A stretch of 64,000 nt of DNA from Jiangella endophytica (GTDB lineage: Bacteria > Actinomycetota > Actinomycetes > Jiangellales > Jiangellaceae): contig NZ_QVAI01000010.1 of the NCBI RefSeq assembly GCF_003427025.1, positions 1 to 64,000 of the forward strand, in the 5' to 3' direction. Position 1 is the stretch's first letter; the number at the start of each line of letters is the position of its first letter. The notes under the pieces were generated by a model, which worked only from the letters and a program-made list of their open reading frames with translations, had not been told where the DNA came from and did no database searches. Below are positions 37,455 to 45,277 of the stretch, one piece after another. The translations under genes were made by a program, and so were the position numbers.

Positions 37455-38521
37455 AGCGCGCTCGCCCTCGCCCGTCGCGCGAGCGCGATCAGCAGGGGCG
37501 CCCCGATGAACGCCGTCACGACCCCGACCGGCAGCTCGCCGGGCGCGAGCACCAGCCGGCCGACGACGTCGGACAGCAGCACCAGCGTCGGCGCGAGCAG
37601 CATCGAGAGCAGCAGGATCCGCCGCTGGTCCGGGCCGGTCAGCCACCGCGCCACGTGCGGCACCATCAGCCCGACGAAGGCGATCGGGCCGGCGATCGCG
37701 GTCGCACCGCCCGCGAGCACGGTGATGGCGACCACGCTCAACAGCCGTGTGCGCGCCACGTTCACGCCCAGGGCGGCCGCGGCCTCCTCCCCGAGACCGA
37801 CGGAGTTCAGCGCGCGAGCGAGCCCGAGGGCCAGCAGGGCGCTGGCGGCGAGGAACGGGGTGACGGGCAGCACCACCTCCCACCCCCGTTCGACCAGACT
37901 GCCCGCGTTCCAGCCCCGCAGCCGATGGAACGCGTCGGGGTTGAGGAGCATGAGCGCGGTGGTGATACCGGTGAGGACGGCGGCGACCGCCATCCCGGCG
38001 AGGGTCAGCCGGATCGGGTCGGCCACGCCTCGCACGGACCCGATCCCGGCGACCGCTGCCGTCACCACCAGTGCGCCGGCTACCGCGAACGCGAGATCCT
38101 GTACCGGTGTCACGGTGCCGAACACGACCACCCCGATCGTCACGAACACCGCCGCGCCGGCGTCGACGCCCAGCAGTCCCGGGTCGCCGAGGGGATTGCG
38201 GGTCAACGCCTGGATGAGGGCACCGGCGAGGCCGAGCGCGACGCCCACGACGATGCCGGCAACGGTTCGCGGCAGCCGCAGGTCGAGGACGATCCGCGCG
38301 TTCTCGCCGCCGGCGTCCGGATGTGCGAGCGCGTCGACCACCTCACCGAGCGGGATCGGCTTCGACCCCAGCACGATGCTGGCGACGCAGACGGCCAGCA
38401 GCACGCCGGCCGCGACCACGATCCAGGCCGCCCGGCGACGTGCCGGCGGCCCGCTCACCTGCTGACGGCCGGCGCGTCGCTCCGTGTTGGGCCCGGGCGA
38501 CGCGTCGGCCGGTGCGGCCAT
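37451..38521 (-). CDS. siderophore-iron ABC permease, FecC/FepD type
   Basis: 356-aa FecCD-family permease. A first membrane segment at about 30-50 is followed by RLPRTVAGIVVGVALGLAGA, LIQALTRNPLGDPGLLGVDA and GPIAFVGLMVPHVARWLTGP. It heads the permease pair and lies two bases after the lipoprotein stop. It acts in the cytoplasmic membrane as the partner of the preceding permease. Confidence 0.95.
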   Translation of the reverse strand: MAAPADASPGPNTERRAGRQQVSGPPARRRAAWIVVAAGVLLAVCVASIVLGSKPIPLGEVVDALAHPDAGGENARIVLDLRLPRTVAGIVVGVALGLAGALIQALTRNPLGDPGLLGVDAGAAVFVTIGVVVFGTVTPVQDLAFAVAGALVVTAAVAGIGSVRGVADPIRLTLAGMAVAAVLTGITTALMLLNPDAFHRLRGWNAGSLVERGWEVVLPVTPFLAASALLALGLARALNSVGLGEEAAAALGVNVARTRLLSVVAITVLAGGATAIAGPIAFVGLMVPHVARWLTGPDQRRILLLSMLLAPTLVLLSDVVGRLVLAPGELPVGVVTAFIGAPLLIALARRARASAL

Positions 38522-38523
38522 GG

Positions 38524-39585
38524 TCAGCCCTCGACGCTCTGCGGCGCCTCGCCGGCCACCGCGTCCTCCAGCCGCGGCACGAGCTCGTCGATCACGTACT
38601 TCTGGCTCAGCGGCGTCATGAAGTAGATCGCGCCGGCCAGGATCCCGTCCGTATAGACCGCGCGGTTGCCCTTCACGGCGTCGAGGTCGGCCAGCGTCCC
38701 GAACTCGAGCAGCGGCTCGATCGCGTCAGCCGTCTCCGTGGCGAACACGATGACGTCGGTGTTCAGCATGCCGACGTTCTCGGCCGAGACGAGCGCCTGG
38801 GAGCCCTCGTCCTCACCTCCGTCGGGGACGAACGCCTCCAGCCCGGGGGTCATGGTGAAGCCGAGATCGGTGAGGAAGTCGGTGTTCAGCCCGTCCGGAT
38901 AGACGTAGAGGTTCCCCTCCGACGACCCGCCCTGCGAGAACGTCACCGTCAGGCCCTCGAACTCCGGATGCGCCGCCCGCGCCTCCGCGTAGGCCTCCTC
39001 GACGCTGGTGATCAGCTCCTCGCCCGCGCCGGAGCGTCCGAGCGCGGCGGCGACCTGCCGGGTCTGGTCCTGCCAACTGGAGAACCACTGCGTCGAGCCT
39101 TCGACGCTGGCGATGGTCGGCGCGATCTCGGACAGCCGGTCGTACTCCTCCTGGAGCAGCCCGGCGTTCGTCCCGACGATGAGGTCCGGCTCCAGCGAGG
39201 CGATCTTCTCGTACTCGAACCCGTCGGCCGTGCTCAAGACCGTGGGTTCCGCGTCGCCGAGGAGCTCGGCGGCCCAGGGCCAGGTCGCGTACGGCTGCTC
39301 GCCGTACCACTCGGTGGTCGCGATCGGGGTCACTCCCAGTTCGAGCACGATGTCGTGCTCGGTGAGGCCGACCACGACAACCCGCTGCGGCTCGGCCGGC
39401 ACCGTCGTGTCCCCGAACTTGTGCGTCACGGTCACCGGGAACTCGTCAGTCGCCTCCGACCGTGCCGTGTTCTCCGACTCGGCCGCCGGCTCCGACGACG
39501 AGCCGCAGGCGCCGAGCACTGCCGCGGCGAGCACGGCGGCCGCGATGGCCGCGCGACGCCTGCGAGGGACTGGGGACTGACGCAT
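38524..39585 (-). CDS. ferric-siderophore substrate-binding lipoprotein
   Basis: 353-aa lipoprotein receptor. Signal: RRRRAAIAAAVLAAA with lipobox LGAC and Cys27. The periplasmic-binding fold (FecB/FatB) is visible in PQRVVVVGLTEHDIVLELGV, EKIASLEPDLIVGTNAGLLQ and DLDAVKGNRAVYTDGIL. It captures the ferric siderophore and hands it to the permease pair. An iron box lies 39-57 bp upstream of its start, so it is likely induced under iron limitation. Confidence 0.94.
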   Translation of the reverse strand: MRQSPVPRRRRAAIAAAVLAAAVLGACGSSSEPAAESENTARSEATDEFPVTVTHKFGDTTVPAEPQRVVVVGLTEHDIVLELGVTPIATTEWYGEQPYATWPWAAELLGDAEPTVLSTADGFEYEKIASLEPDLIVGTNAGLLQEEYDRLSEIAPTIASVEGSTQWFSSWQDQTRQVAAALGRSGAGEELITSVEEAYAEARAAHPEFEGLTVTFSQGGSSEGNLYVYPDGLNTDFLTDLGFTMTPGLEAFVPDGGEDEGSQALVSAENVGMLNTDVIVFATETADAIEPLLEFGTLADLDAVKGNRAVYTDGILAGAIYFMTPLSQKYVIDELVPRLEDAVAGEAPQSVEG

Positions 39586-39623
39586 GACGGCACCTCTCCA
39601 TCGGGCCTATCGGGGCGGTAGGC

Positions 39624-39642
39624 AAAGGTGAGGCTAGCCTTA
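39624..39642. promoter_or_regulatory. IdeR/DtxR-like iron box
   Basis: The 19-mer AAAGGTGAGGCTAGCCTTA matches the IdeR/DmdR consensus TTAGGTTAGGCTAACCTAA in 14 of 19 positions and keeps the central AGGCTA-CCT symmetry. It lies between the siderophore lipoprotein gene (minus, start 39585) and the AraC regulator (plus, start 39701). It should bind the Fe2+ repressor and switch off the importer in iron-replete cells. Confidence 0.75.
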
Positions 39643-39700
39643 TTTATCCGAATCTGCGATGCTCCTCATCGGACGTCGGAAGCGGTGAAAGGACGGGCAC

Positions 39701-40555
39701 ATGGCCGGTGGAAGGCACAACCGCTCCCGTGCGGCCGAGTTGCACGCTGCAGGTGTCGTCGAACGGACATCGGACAATCTCGAGATCGAGAGCCTCGTCC
39801 TCGACGCCGGCACGACGTATCCGTGGCACTACCACTCGAAGGACCAGCTTGCCTGGATGGGCTCCGGTGCGATGTCGTTGGCGGTCGGAGGATCGACGTG
39901 GCACCTACGGCGCGAGCACTTCGCCTGGATCCCCGCAGGCATCCTGCACGAGATGACGATCCTCGCCCCCGGTGAGCTGATCAACGTCTACGCCGACACG
40001 CGGCTCCGGCCCGCCGGAGCCCGTTGGGCGCACCCTTGCGCCGTCGGCGCGGATCGGCTCGCGCCCTCGCTGCTGTGGCATGTGATCGAGGAGCCGCGCA
40101 GCGTGTCACGGCGTGATCTGTGCCACCGGCTCATCGTCGACGTGCTTGAGTGTGCGGAGACCCGTGACGACGTCGTCGCACTGCCCACGAACAGCCGAGC
40201 ACGGGCGGTCGCGAAGGCGATCCTCGCCGATCCGGCGGACTCCCGCGATCTCGCCGACTTCGCCTCAGAGCTCGATGTCAGTGAGAAGACCCTCTCCCGC
40301 GCGTTCGCCGCGCAGACCGGAACGACCTTCCGGCGTTGGCGGGTCTCCGTGCGGTTGAACGCGGCAGCGGGCCTGCTCGTCGACGGACGATCGGTCGCCG
40401 ACGCTGCGGGAGCCGTCGGCTACTCCGCAACCAGCGCGTTCATCGCCGCGTTCGCCTCTCGGTTCGGGTGCACGCCCGGGAAGTACGCGCAGACGGTGTC
40501 GCCGGACCCCGCCCGGCAGACGTCAGAACCCACCCGACGTCGGCGCGCCGCCTGA
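39701..40555 (+). CDS. AraC family transcriptional regulator with cupin sensor
   Basis: 284-aa regulator. The N-terminal cupin (YPWHYHSKDQLAWMGSGAMS, metal-type His pair) is the ligand domain. The C-terminus is a double HTH of HTH_18 type: SRDLADFASELDVSEKTLSR then FAAQTGTTFRRWRVSVRLNA and VGYSATSAFIAAFASRFGCT. It is divergent from the siderophore importer across an iron box, so it may activate that operon when ferric siderophore is bound, as AraC regulators such as the YqhC/AlcR types do. The target is inferred. Confidence 0.9.
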   Translation: MAGGRHNRSRAAELHAAGVVERTSDNLEIESLVLDAGTTYPWHYHSKDQLAWMGSGAMSLAVGGSTWHLRREHFAWIPAGILHEMTILAPGELINVYADTRLRPAGARWAHPCAVGADRLAPSLLWHVIEEPRSVSRRDLCHRLIVDVLECAETRDDVVALPTNSRARAVAKAILADPADSRDLADFASELDVSEKTLSRAFAAQTGTTFRRWRVSVRLNAAAGLLVDGRSVADAAGAVGYSATSAFIAAFASRFGCTPGKYAQTVSPDPARQTSEPTRRRRAA

Positions 40556-40599
40556 CGAAGGCTCCGCATTCGACCTCCGCGGCGGGGTGCACTCGGCGA

Positions 40600-40773
40600 C
40601 GGGGGTGCAAGTTCTCCAGCATGGGAGCGCCAGGGACGTAGGAGATGGAGCCGTCTTGGTAGTCGACCTCGGCACCGGTGACGAACGCCCAGAACCACAG
40701 GTTCATCAGGACGCCGAACCCGTACGCCGCCACGATCGCGTACCCGCCGGGCCTCATGACCGCACCCGGCTGA
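40600..40773 (-). pseudogene. remnant of ECF transporter S component
   Basis: Minus-strand reading RPGGYAIVAAYGFGVLMNLW then FWAFVTGAEVDYQDGSISYV and PGAPMLENLH matches the last third of vitamin-uptake ECF substrate-specific subunits (the LMNLWFWPF block and SFVPG...ENLHRF). Nothing precedes or follows in frame. The upstream side ends where the transposase element begins, so insertion probably broke the gene. No matching other half is found on the far side. Confidence 0.6.
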
Positions 40774-40833
40774 TAGGTCGTGAGCTGTTGCTGAGGGGAC
40801 TCTGGAGGAGTCCGCTCGCGAGGGAGGCAGCTC

Positions 40834-41889
40834 ATGGGCATGTTGGGGGTTGCCCTGGATCCGGCGACGGTGGTCGTCGCGGTGGATCCGGGGAAGGTGA
40901 TGAACCGGGTATGGGTCAGCAACGGCGCAGGTTTGTTGGAAGAGCCGATCTCTTTACCGGTTGCGCGGTCGGGAATCGCGGCGCTGGAGAAGCTGCTCGC
41001 GGCGCATGCTGGTGAGCAGGTGATCGCGATCGAGGCGACCGGGAGCCTGCATCGGGCGTGGGTTGCCGAGCTCGAGCGGCGCCATCCCGGTGCGGTCCGG
41101 TTGTTCGCGCCGTCGGAGACCAGGGCCGCGCGCACGCAGCTGGGGTCGGGACGGTTCAAGACCGACGACCGTGACTGCGCCGCGCTGACCTACCTGGCTC
41201 GCCAAGGCGCTGGACGCCGGCACTCGGAGGAAGCCGCGGTCGAGGAGTTGCGTGCCGCGGTCCGTCACCGGCGCGGGCTAGTGGCGGATCGGAAGAAGGC
41301 CCAGCAGTGGCTCCATGATCAGCTCAACGCGCTGTGCCCGGGCTTGTCGGCCCCGGCCGGGCACGGCAGATCGCTGCCGATCGAGACCACGACCGGGCAA
41401 GCGGTGCTGGCATGCGCGGTCGCCTTCGCCGGCCGGGCGCCGGCGCCTCGCTCTCTGATCGCCCGGTCACCGGGCAGGCTGACCAAGACGACCGCCGAGT
41501 ACTGGACCACCCGCCGGCGCGACTGCCTCGGCCCGCCGCCCGACGCCGTGGCGCGGGCCGAACGGCTGGGGCGGGATCTGCACCGCTACCGGTCCCTGCA
41601 GGCCGACCTGGCCGCGATCGAGGACGAGATCGCGGTCCTGCTCGCCCGGACCGACGGGCAGGTCCTGACCAGCCTGCCCGGGGTCGCGGCCCAGCGCGCT
41701 GCCGCGTTCGCCGCGCACAGCCTGCCGATCGCCCGGTTCTGCGATGCCGAGCACCTCTACTCCGCCACCGGACTCGCACCGGCCAGGGCCGTCGCGCGTG
41801 ATCGGGTTCGCCACCACCACGCCGGGCGTACGTGGCGGGGCGTACACCTCGGCTGGAGGTCGATCCCGGGCACGGCGGTGGATCCATGA
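40834..41889 (+). mobile_element. IS110 family transposase, C-terminally truncated
   Basis: 351-aa DEDD transposase. Catalytic residues D18 (VAVDPGK), E67 (IAIEATGS) and D111/D114 (FKTDDRDCAALTYLA) are all present. The C-terminal Tnp_20 domain starts with LTSLPGVAAQRAAAFAAHSL and FCDAEHLYSATGLAPA but stops after HHAGRTWRGVHLGW. Intact members are about 400 aa and carry further conserved Ser/Gly residues there. The element is therefore probably inactive. Start has GGGAGG nine bases upstream. IS110 elements have no clear terminal repeats, so boundaries are not given. Confidence 0.85.
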
Positions 41890-42183
41890 GAGCTGGTTCC
41901 GGACATCGACGGGGACAGGCTCGGCCGCTGCGACCACCTCGAGGCCAGGGCGCGCGCTCAGAAGGAGGCGTGGCTCGATCAGGGTCACGACACGCGGCCG
42001 ATGTCCTGTTCCCGGGTGCGACCTGGTGGTTCGATTCGTCGGCCGGATCTCGATACGCCGGCCAGCGATCGGGCCGGCTCGGATGCTTCGGACATCCCCA
42101 GGGGAAGGCGGAGGAGAGCCGGTTGGTCACGGCGTGACGTACATGTGGATTTCTCTGGTCGACGGGAGAGTGGTGATCATCTG
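41890..42183. other. 294-bp stretch after the transposase, no intact gene
   Basis: A plus-strand reading (QKEAWLDQGHDTR followed by ADVLFPGATWWFDSSA in another frame) looks like debris of a coding gene. No family is recognised. The last 30 bases before 42184 carry no strong ribosome site. Confidence 0.35.
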
Positions 42184-42882
42184 ATGAGCGTTGACGAGGC
42201 ACTGGTGATGCGGGGTTTCTGGGGGGCGCGGCAGGAGTCCGCGAAGGCAGTCGCCGACAAGTTGGTGGCGTTTACCGCGCGGCTGGACGGAGTTGTCGGC
42301 GAGCGTGTCTCGTGGACGACTCGCGACATGCGGTCGCTGGCCGATCCGCTGGAATTCGAGCAGGTTGTGGCCGCGGCGTTCGATGAGAACACGGATGCGC
42401 CGCATCTGGGGGCAAGCCAGTTCTACGACGGGAGCGCAAAAGGCCTCGAGGCGGCTTCCATCGGCATGGTGGTGGGCGGATATTCGGACAGCGGAAATGT
42501 CAAGAACAGCATTGTCGTGAAGATTAGAAGCGCCGATGTGGAGCGTTTTGGTGCTGCTGTCCTGCGGGCGGTCGTCTCGGAATGGGATCCTGACTGGGGC
42601 GATGTGACGTCGTCATCGCTCATGAGGGCCCTCGCTGATGCACAGCCCCGGGGAAAGCCGATTCCCAAGATGGGATACATGACGTATCTCTCCGAGGCGC
42701 GCGCGCAGGCCCTGCCGGATGGTTTGGAGAAGCACCTGCAGAGGCTCGACAACGGTGGGGTGGTGATCGGCTCAAATGAGAAGGACGGCTTCTTGACAGC
42801 AGCCACGGCCACGGAATTGGCAGAGCTGCTTCGGTCCAGTGCGGCTTTCGCAGCGACGCCGGCGTCGAGCAGCAAGCTCTGA
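42184..42882 (+). CDS. Imm52-like immunity protein (orphan)
   Basis: 232-aa cytosolic protein. The start MRGFWGARQESAKAVADKLV and the central block of small/charged residues resemble Imm52, an immunity protein of bacterial polymorphic toxin systems. No toxin gene is found nearby. Base composition is lower in GC than neighbours (for instance around 42490-42530), suggesting horizontal arrival. Flanked by a transposase on one side and broken genes on the other. As evidence is pattern memory only, the family call is moderate; a general unknown is the alternative. Confidence 0.6.
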   Translation: MSVDEALVMRGFWGARQESAKAVADKLVAFTARLDGVVGERVSWTTRDMRSLADPLEFEQVVAAAFDENTDAPHLGASQFYDGSAKGLEAASIGMVVGGYSDSGNVKNSIVVKIRSADVERFGAAVLRAVVSEWDPDWGDVTSSSLMRALADAQPRGKPIPKMGYMTYLSEARAQALPDGLEKHLQRLDNGGVVIGSNEKDGFLTAATATELAELLRSSAAFAATPASSSKL

Positions 42883-42899
42883 TGCCGCCCCCGTCCGCC

Positions 42900-43255
42900 T
42901 CCGCCGGGTCTCCACGCGACCCGGCCGCCTCTACGCGGTCTCCGCCGCACTGGCCGACCTGGTGCAAAGGGATCGAGGACGTGACGACCGAGGCCCGGCA
43001 GGCGTGAACGAAGCCCGCGCTCGGGAGCTGCGCGACCGCCTGGTCAAAGACCGTGCGGCGCACGGTGTTCTCCGCGGCCGGTGAGCTCGCGTACCTCGCG
43101 GGGCGGATGGCCTTCGACAGCGGCGAACACGAGGCCGCTTGGCGCGACTTCCGCACGGCGGTGCATTTGGCCGACGAGGCCGGCGACGCGCCATTAGCAG
43201 GACACGTGCTGCGAGCGATGGCCCACCAGGCCGTCGATCTTGGCCAGCCCTCCGA
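42900..43255 (+). pseudogene. decayed XRE/TPR regulator, C-terminal region
   Basis: ALADLVQRDRG then NEARARELRDRLVKDRAA, and after a frameshift near 43060 RRTVFSAAGELAYLAGRMAF, DSGEHEAAWRDFRTAVHLAD and LAGHVLRAMAHQAVDLG. These are the TPR-like blocks of actinobacterial XRE regulators. The N-terminal HTH is missing. It is not the same gene as the intact XRE regulator at 47535 but is of the same general type. Confidence 0.7.
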
Positions 43256-43482
43256 CCGACGACTTCTGGGGCGGTAGCCGGTCGGTCATCCGGGTCGACG
43301 GCGAGCGGTTCACAGCCGACGCCGTCAAGGGGCTGATCGGGTTCTCGCATCTCGAGGTGGTGTTCCGGTTCCACCTCACCGACCCGGCGGATCTGATCCT
43401 CGGTGCCCGGCGGCCGCGGGACAACCCGGACTGGCCGGAGGTCGGCACGTTCGGGCACCGCAACATGCGCCGTCTGAACTGG
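43240..43482 (+). pseudogene. fragment of TrmO/TsaA-type tRNA methyltransferase
   Basis: DDFWGGSRSVIRVDGERFTA, then GFSHLEVVFRFHLTDPADLI and GARRPRDNPDWPEVGTFGHR are the core blocks of the TsaA/TrmO beta-barrel methyltransferase (tRNA t6A37 methylation, SAM-dependent). Both ends of the domain are missing, and at about 43483 the frame changes abruptly into the recombinase tail. It is a chimeric open frame, not a working gene. Confidence 0.75.
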
Positions 43483-43773
43483 TCTGGAGCGGGACCGCTT
43501 GAAGAGCCAGATCACCAGGTCGCCGCGCGGCAGGCCATGGCGGTTGAAGACGTTCAGGAGCTGAACGACCATGTCGGCGGCCTTGCCGCAGCTTTGGAGA
43601 GCGCGACGGACCATGAGAAGGCTGACCTGTACCAGGAGCTACTTCTGAGCCTGACCTACGAACCCCTGGCACATCAGCTCCGAGCGGAACTGGTGCCAGG
43701 GGTGAGGCTAAGTGGGCGTGTCCGAGGGGGGGAGTTGTCCATCTTCCCTCCGCAGGCCGTACTCAACCTGTGA
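43483..43773 (+). pseudogene. 3' end of serine recombinase, copy 1
   Basis: After the TrmO fragment the frame reads AMAVEDVQELNDHVGGLAAA, LESATDHEKADLYQELLLSL and YEPLAHQLRAELVPGV. It is the C-terminal coiled-coil end of a large serine recombinase and is close to the second copy at 49904-50371. The end of the frame runs into the tRNA-like repeat at 43713. It is the mirror end of the putative element. Confidence 0.75.
43713..43731 (+). repeat. direct repeat with tRNA-Leu 3' end, distal copy
   Basis: 19-base match TGGGCGTGTCCGAGGGGGG to 50347-50365, where it includes the last 13 bases of tRNA-Leu. It lies directly after the first recombinase tail. It is a likely att remnant, 6634 bp from the tRNA copy. 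Confidence 0.65.
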
Positions 43774-43910
43774 GCTTGACCCGCGCTTTCTCATGCTGGG
43801 TTGGAGTTCCAGCCAGCGTATCGAATCCTTCCTCGACGTCGGCAAGGCACGGCGGATGCAAGGGGCCAAGACCTTGCAGCTTCGTCTGGCGCACGGGCTG
43901 ATCGCTTGCT

Positions 43911-44267
43911 CTAGTCGGTCGCCTCGGGCTCCAGGAACGGGATCAGATCCCCGTTGCCGTCAACGCTGTCGAGGATGTCTCGGTGGGGGACGTCGTCGAC
44001 TGCATACCTGTACCGGCGAGTGAGCAGGTCTCGCATCGCTTCCTCGTCGCGGTTCTCGGTGCGGCCTTGAAGCTTCCATCGCTGTGCCACTGAAAGCGCC
44101 TGGATCTGGGCGTGGAGATCCACTTTGTCGTCGGTGAAGATCTCAAGCGGCGGCTTCGGCGAGCCAGGCGTCTCCGGTTGCCTGGCCAGGCTCTGAACCT
44201 TCGACTGGTCACTGACGCCGATCTGGATTCCGGCCTGCTTCATGCGCCAGTTCCACGCCACGTTCAT
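43911..44267 (-). CDS. hypothetical protein, possibly 5'-truncated
   Basis: 118-aa unknown protein with natural composition: MKQAGIQIGVSDQSKVQSLA, ALSVAQRWKLQGRTENRDEE and PHRDILDSVDGNGDLIPFLE. In-frame residues upstream of the ATG (REVGWLDWQILVTLMNVAWN) continue the same style, so the true protein may be longer or the gene truncated. No domain is recognised. It is divergent from the graspetide genes. Confidence 0.55.
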   Translation of the reverse strand: MNVAWNWRMKQAGIQIGVSDQSKVQSLARQPETPGSPKPPLEIFTDDKVDLHAQIQALSVAQRWKLQGRTENRDEEAMRDLLTRRYRYAVDDVPHRDILDSVDGNGDLIPFLEPEATD

Positions 44268-44597
44268 AAGAGTCACCAGGATCTGCCAGTCGAGCCACCC
44301 TACTTCGCGCAGGCGGACCCCCCGGGGAGATCGCCTGCGTCGAGGCCACCTTCGACCATGCACGTGCACGTCAGCCGGACACAATGAACGTCTGTGGAAC
44401 TGCCGTCGCACCCAGGCACAAGCTGAGCAGTCCACCGCCCCGCGGTGGTCCTCATCGTTGCCGCCTTGGCGATCGTGAGTGCCACGCGAGTTCCACAAGC
44501 GATCGTTGGCTGCGCGTCCGCTGCGCCCGACGATGGGACAGCCCCTCCGGATCCAATGTGGAGAGATCTCGCGGTGGGCAGCGGATGGAGGTGCTTC
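44268..44597. other. 330-bp control region upstream of graspetide genes
   Basis: No gene is supported. It must hold the promoter of the operon starting at 44598. I see no certain -10/-35 pair or repeat of the XRE operator here. Confidence 0.4.
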
Positions 44598-44771
44598 ATG
44601 CTTCGACGCGACACGGAGTACGTGCTGATCTGGGACGCGCAGGGCCACCAGTGGCTTGCCCGTCCGGTACAGCGGGACGGGGATCGTCTGGTCTCGGTTG
44701 CCGGTTCGGCCACGGCGATCGAGCTGCCGGCCTGGAGCGGACGTCTTGCCGAGTCCTGGTCGGACGAATGA
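44598..44771 (+). CDS. small protein, first gene of graspetide operon
   Basis: 57-aa protein of unknown function (MLRRDTEYVLIWDAQGHQWL then RPVQRDGDRLVSVAGSATAI). The ATG at 44598 has a strong GGAGGT six bases upstream; the open frame begins earlier without ribosome site. The stop overlaps the next start (ATGA). Its place as first gene of a coupled RiPP operon suggests an accessory or leader-binding role, but nothing in its sequence proves it. Confidence 0.65.
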   Translation: MLRRDTEYVLIWDAQGHQWLARPVQRDGDRLVSVAGSATAIELPAWSGRLAESWSDE

Positions 44772-45034
44772 CGTCTCGACCGGAGCTGCCACGGAGGTTT
44801 GCTCTTCGCCGCGACCGCGACCGGTCAGGCGTGTCAGGGGTGGGGCTCGTGGCATTCGGCACGTCCTTTCCCGGCGGCGCAGCGACCTTGGCCTGGTGCA
44901 GCGGGCCGATCCAGTCGGTCACGGTGTTCGCCTCCGTCGCAGACATCGAACAGATCCATGGCCACGACGGCGACTCCGTCGTCGTCTGGCTTGACCCTCA
45001 CCACACCGATGAGAAAGGAAACGACCATGAGTGA
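44768..45034 (+). CDS. small acidic protein, second gene of graspetide operon
   Basis: 88-aa protein of a type that I recall as frequent in actinobacteria: FALRRDRDRSGVSGVGLVAF followed by TLAWCSGPIQSVTVFASVAD, then EQIHGHDGDSVVVWL. The pattern RRD-x-DxSGVSGxGxVA and I-HGH-G is recurrent in the group, with no known function. Its last eight bases overlap the precursor start at 45027. It is coupled on both sides, hence made along with precursor and ligase. Confidence 0.75.
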   Translation: MTSRPELPRRFALRRDRDRSGVSGVGLVAFGTSFPGGAATLAWCSGPIQSVTVFASVADIEQIHGHDGDSVVVWLDPHHTDEKGNDHE

Positions 45035-45266
45035 AGCCACGATCAAGACGACAGAGGCTGGCCCGCGCCCATACGGCATGCGGTTCCTGCAACCGCCTCG
45101 CCGAGCGGCGCAGCCGCGCCCCGACGGCGTCCGGTATAGCCCGGAGCTGCAGCTCACCGTCGGCGCCGACGGAAATCCGTGGAAGACGGAGGCGATGGCG
45201 TCGGAGACGTCGTCGAACAACGACGGAGGCCAGGCCGGCGAGGACACCGACCCGGACCCGTACTGA
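45027..45266 (+). CDS. graspetide precursor peptide (ATP-grasp target type)
   Basis: 79-aa RiPP precursor of the GRASP_targ type. Leader: PYGMRFLQPP and the conserved recognition element YSPELQLTVGADGNPW (residues 37-52), which the ATP-grasp enzyme is expected to bind. Core (about residues 53-79): TEAMASETSSNNDGG then QAGEDTDPDPY. The core has Thr/Ser at 54, 59, 61-63 and Glu/Asp at 72, 73, 75, 77 as likely ester donors and acceptors, around an Asp66-Gly67 site. No Cys or Lys is in the core. GAGAAAGG precedes the ATG. The stop is 11 bases before the ligase. Confidence 0.9.
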   Translation: MSEATIKTTEAGPRPYGMRFLQPPRRAAQPRPDGVRYSPELQLTVGADGNPWKTEAMASETSSNNDGGQAGEDTDPDPY

Positions 45267-45277
45267 CCGGACCAGCC

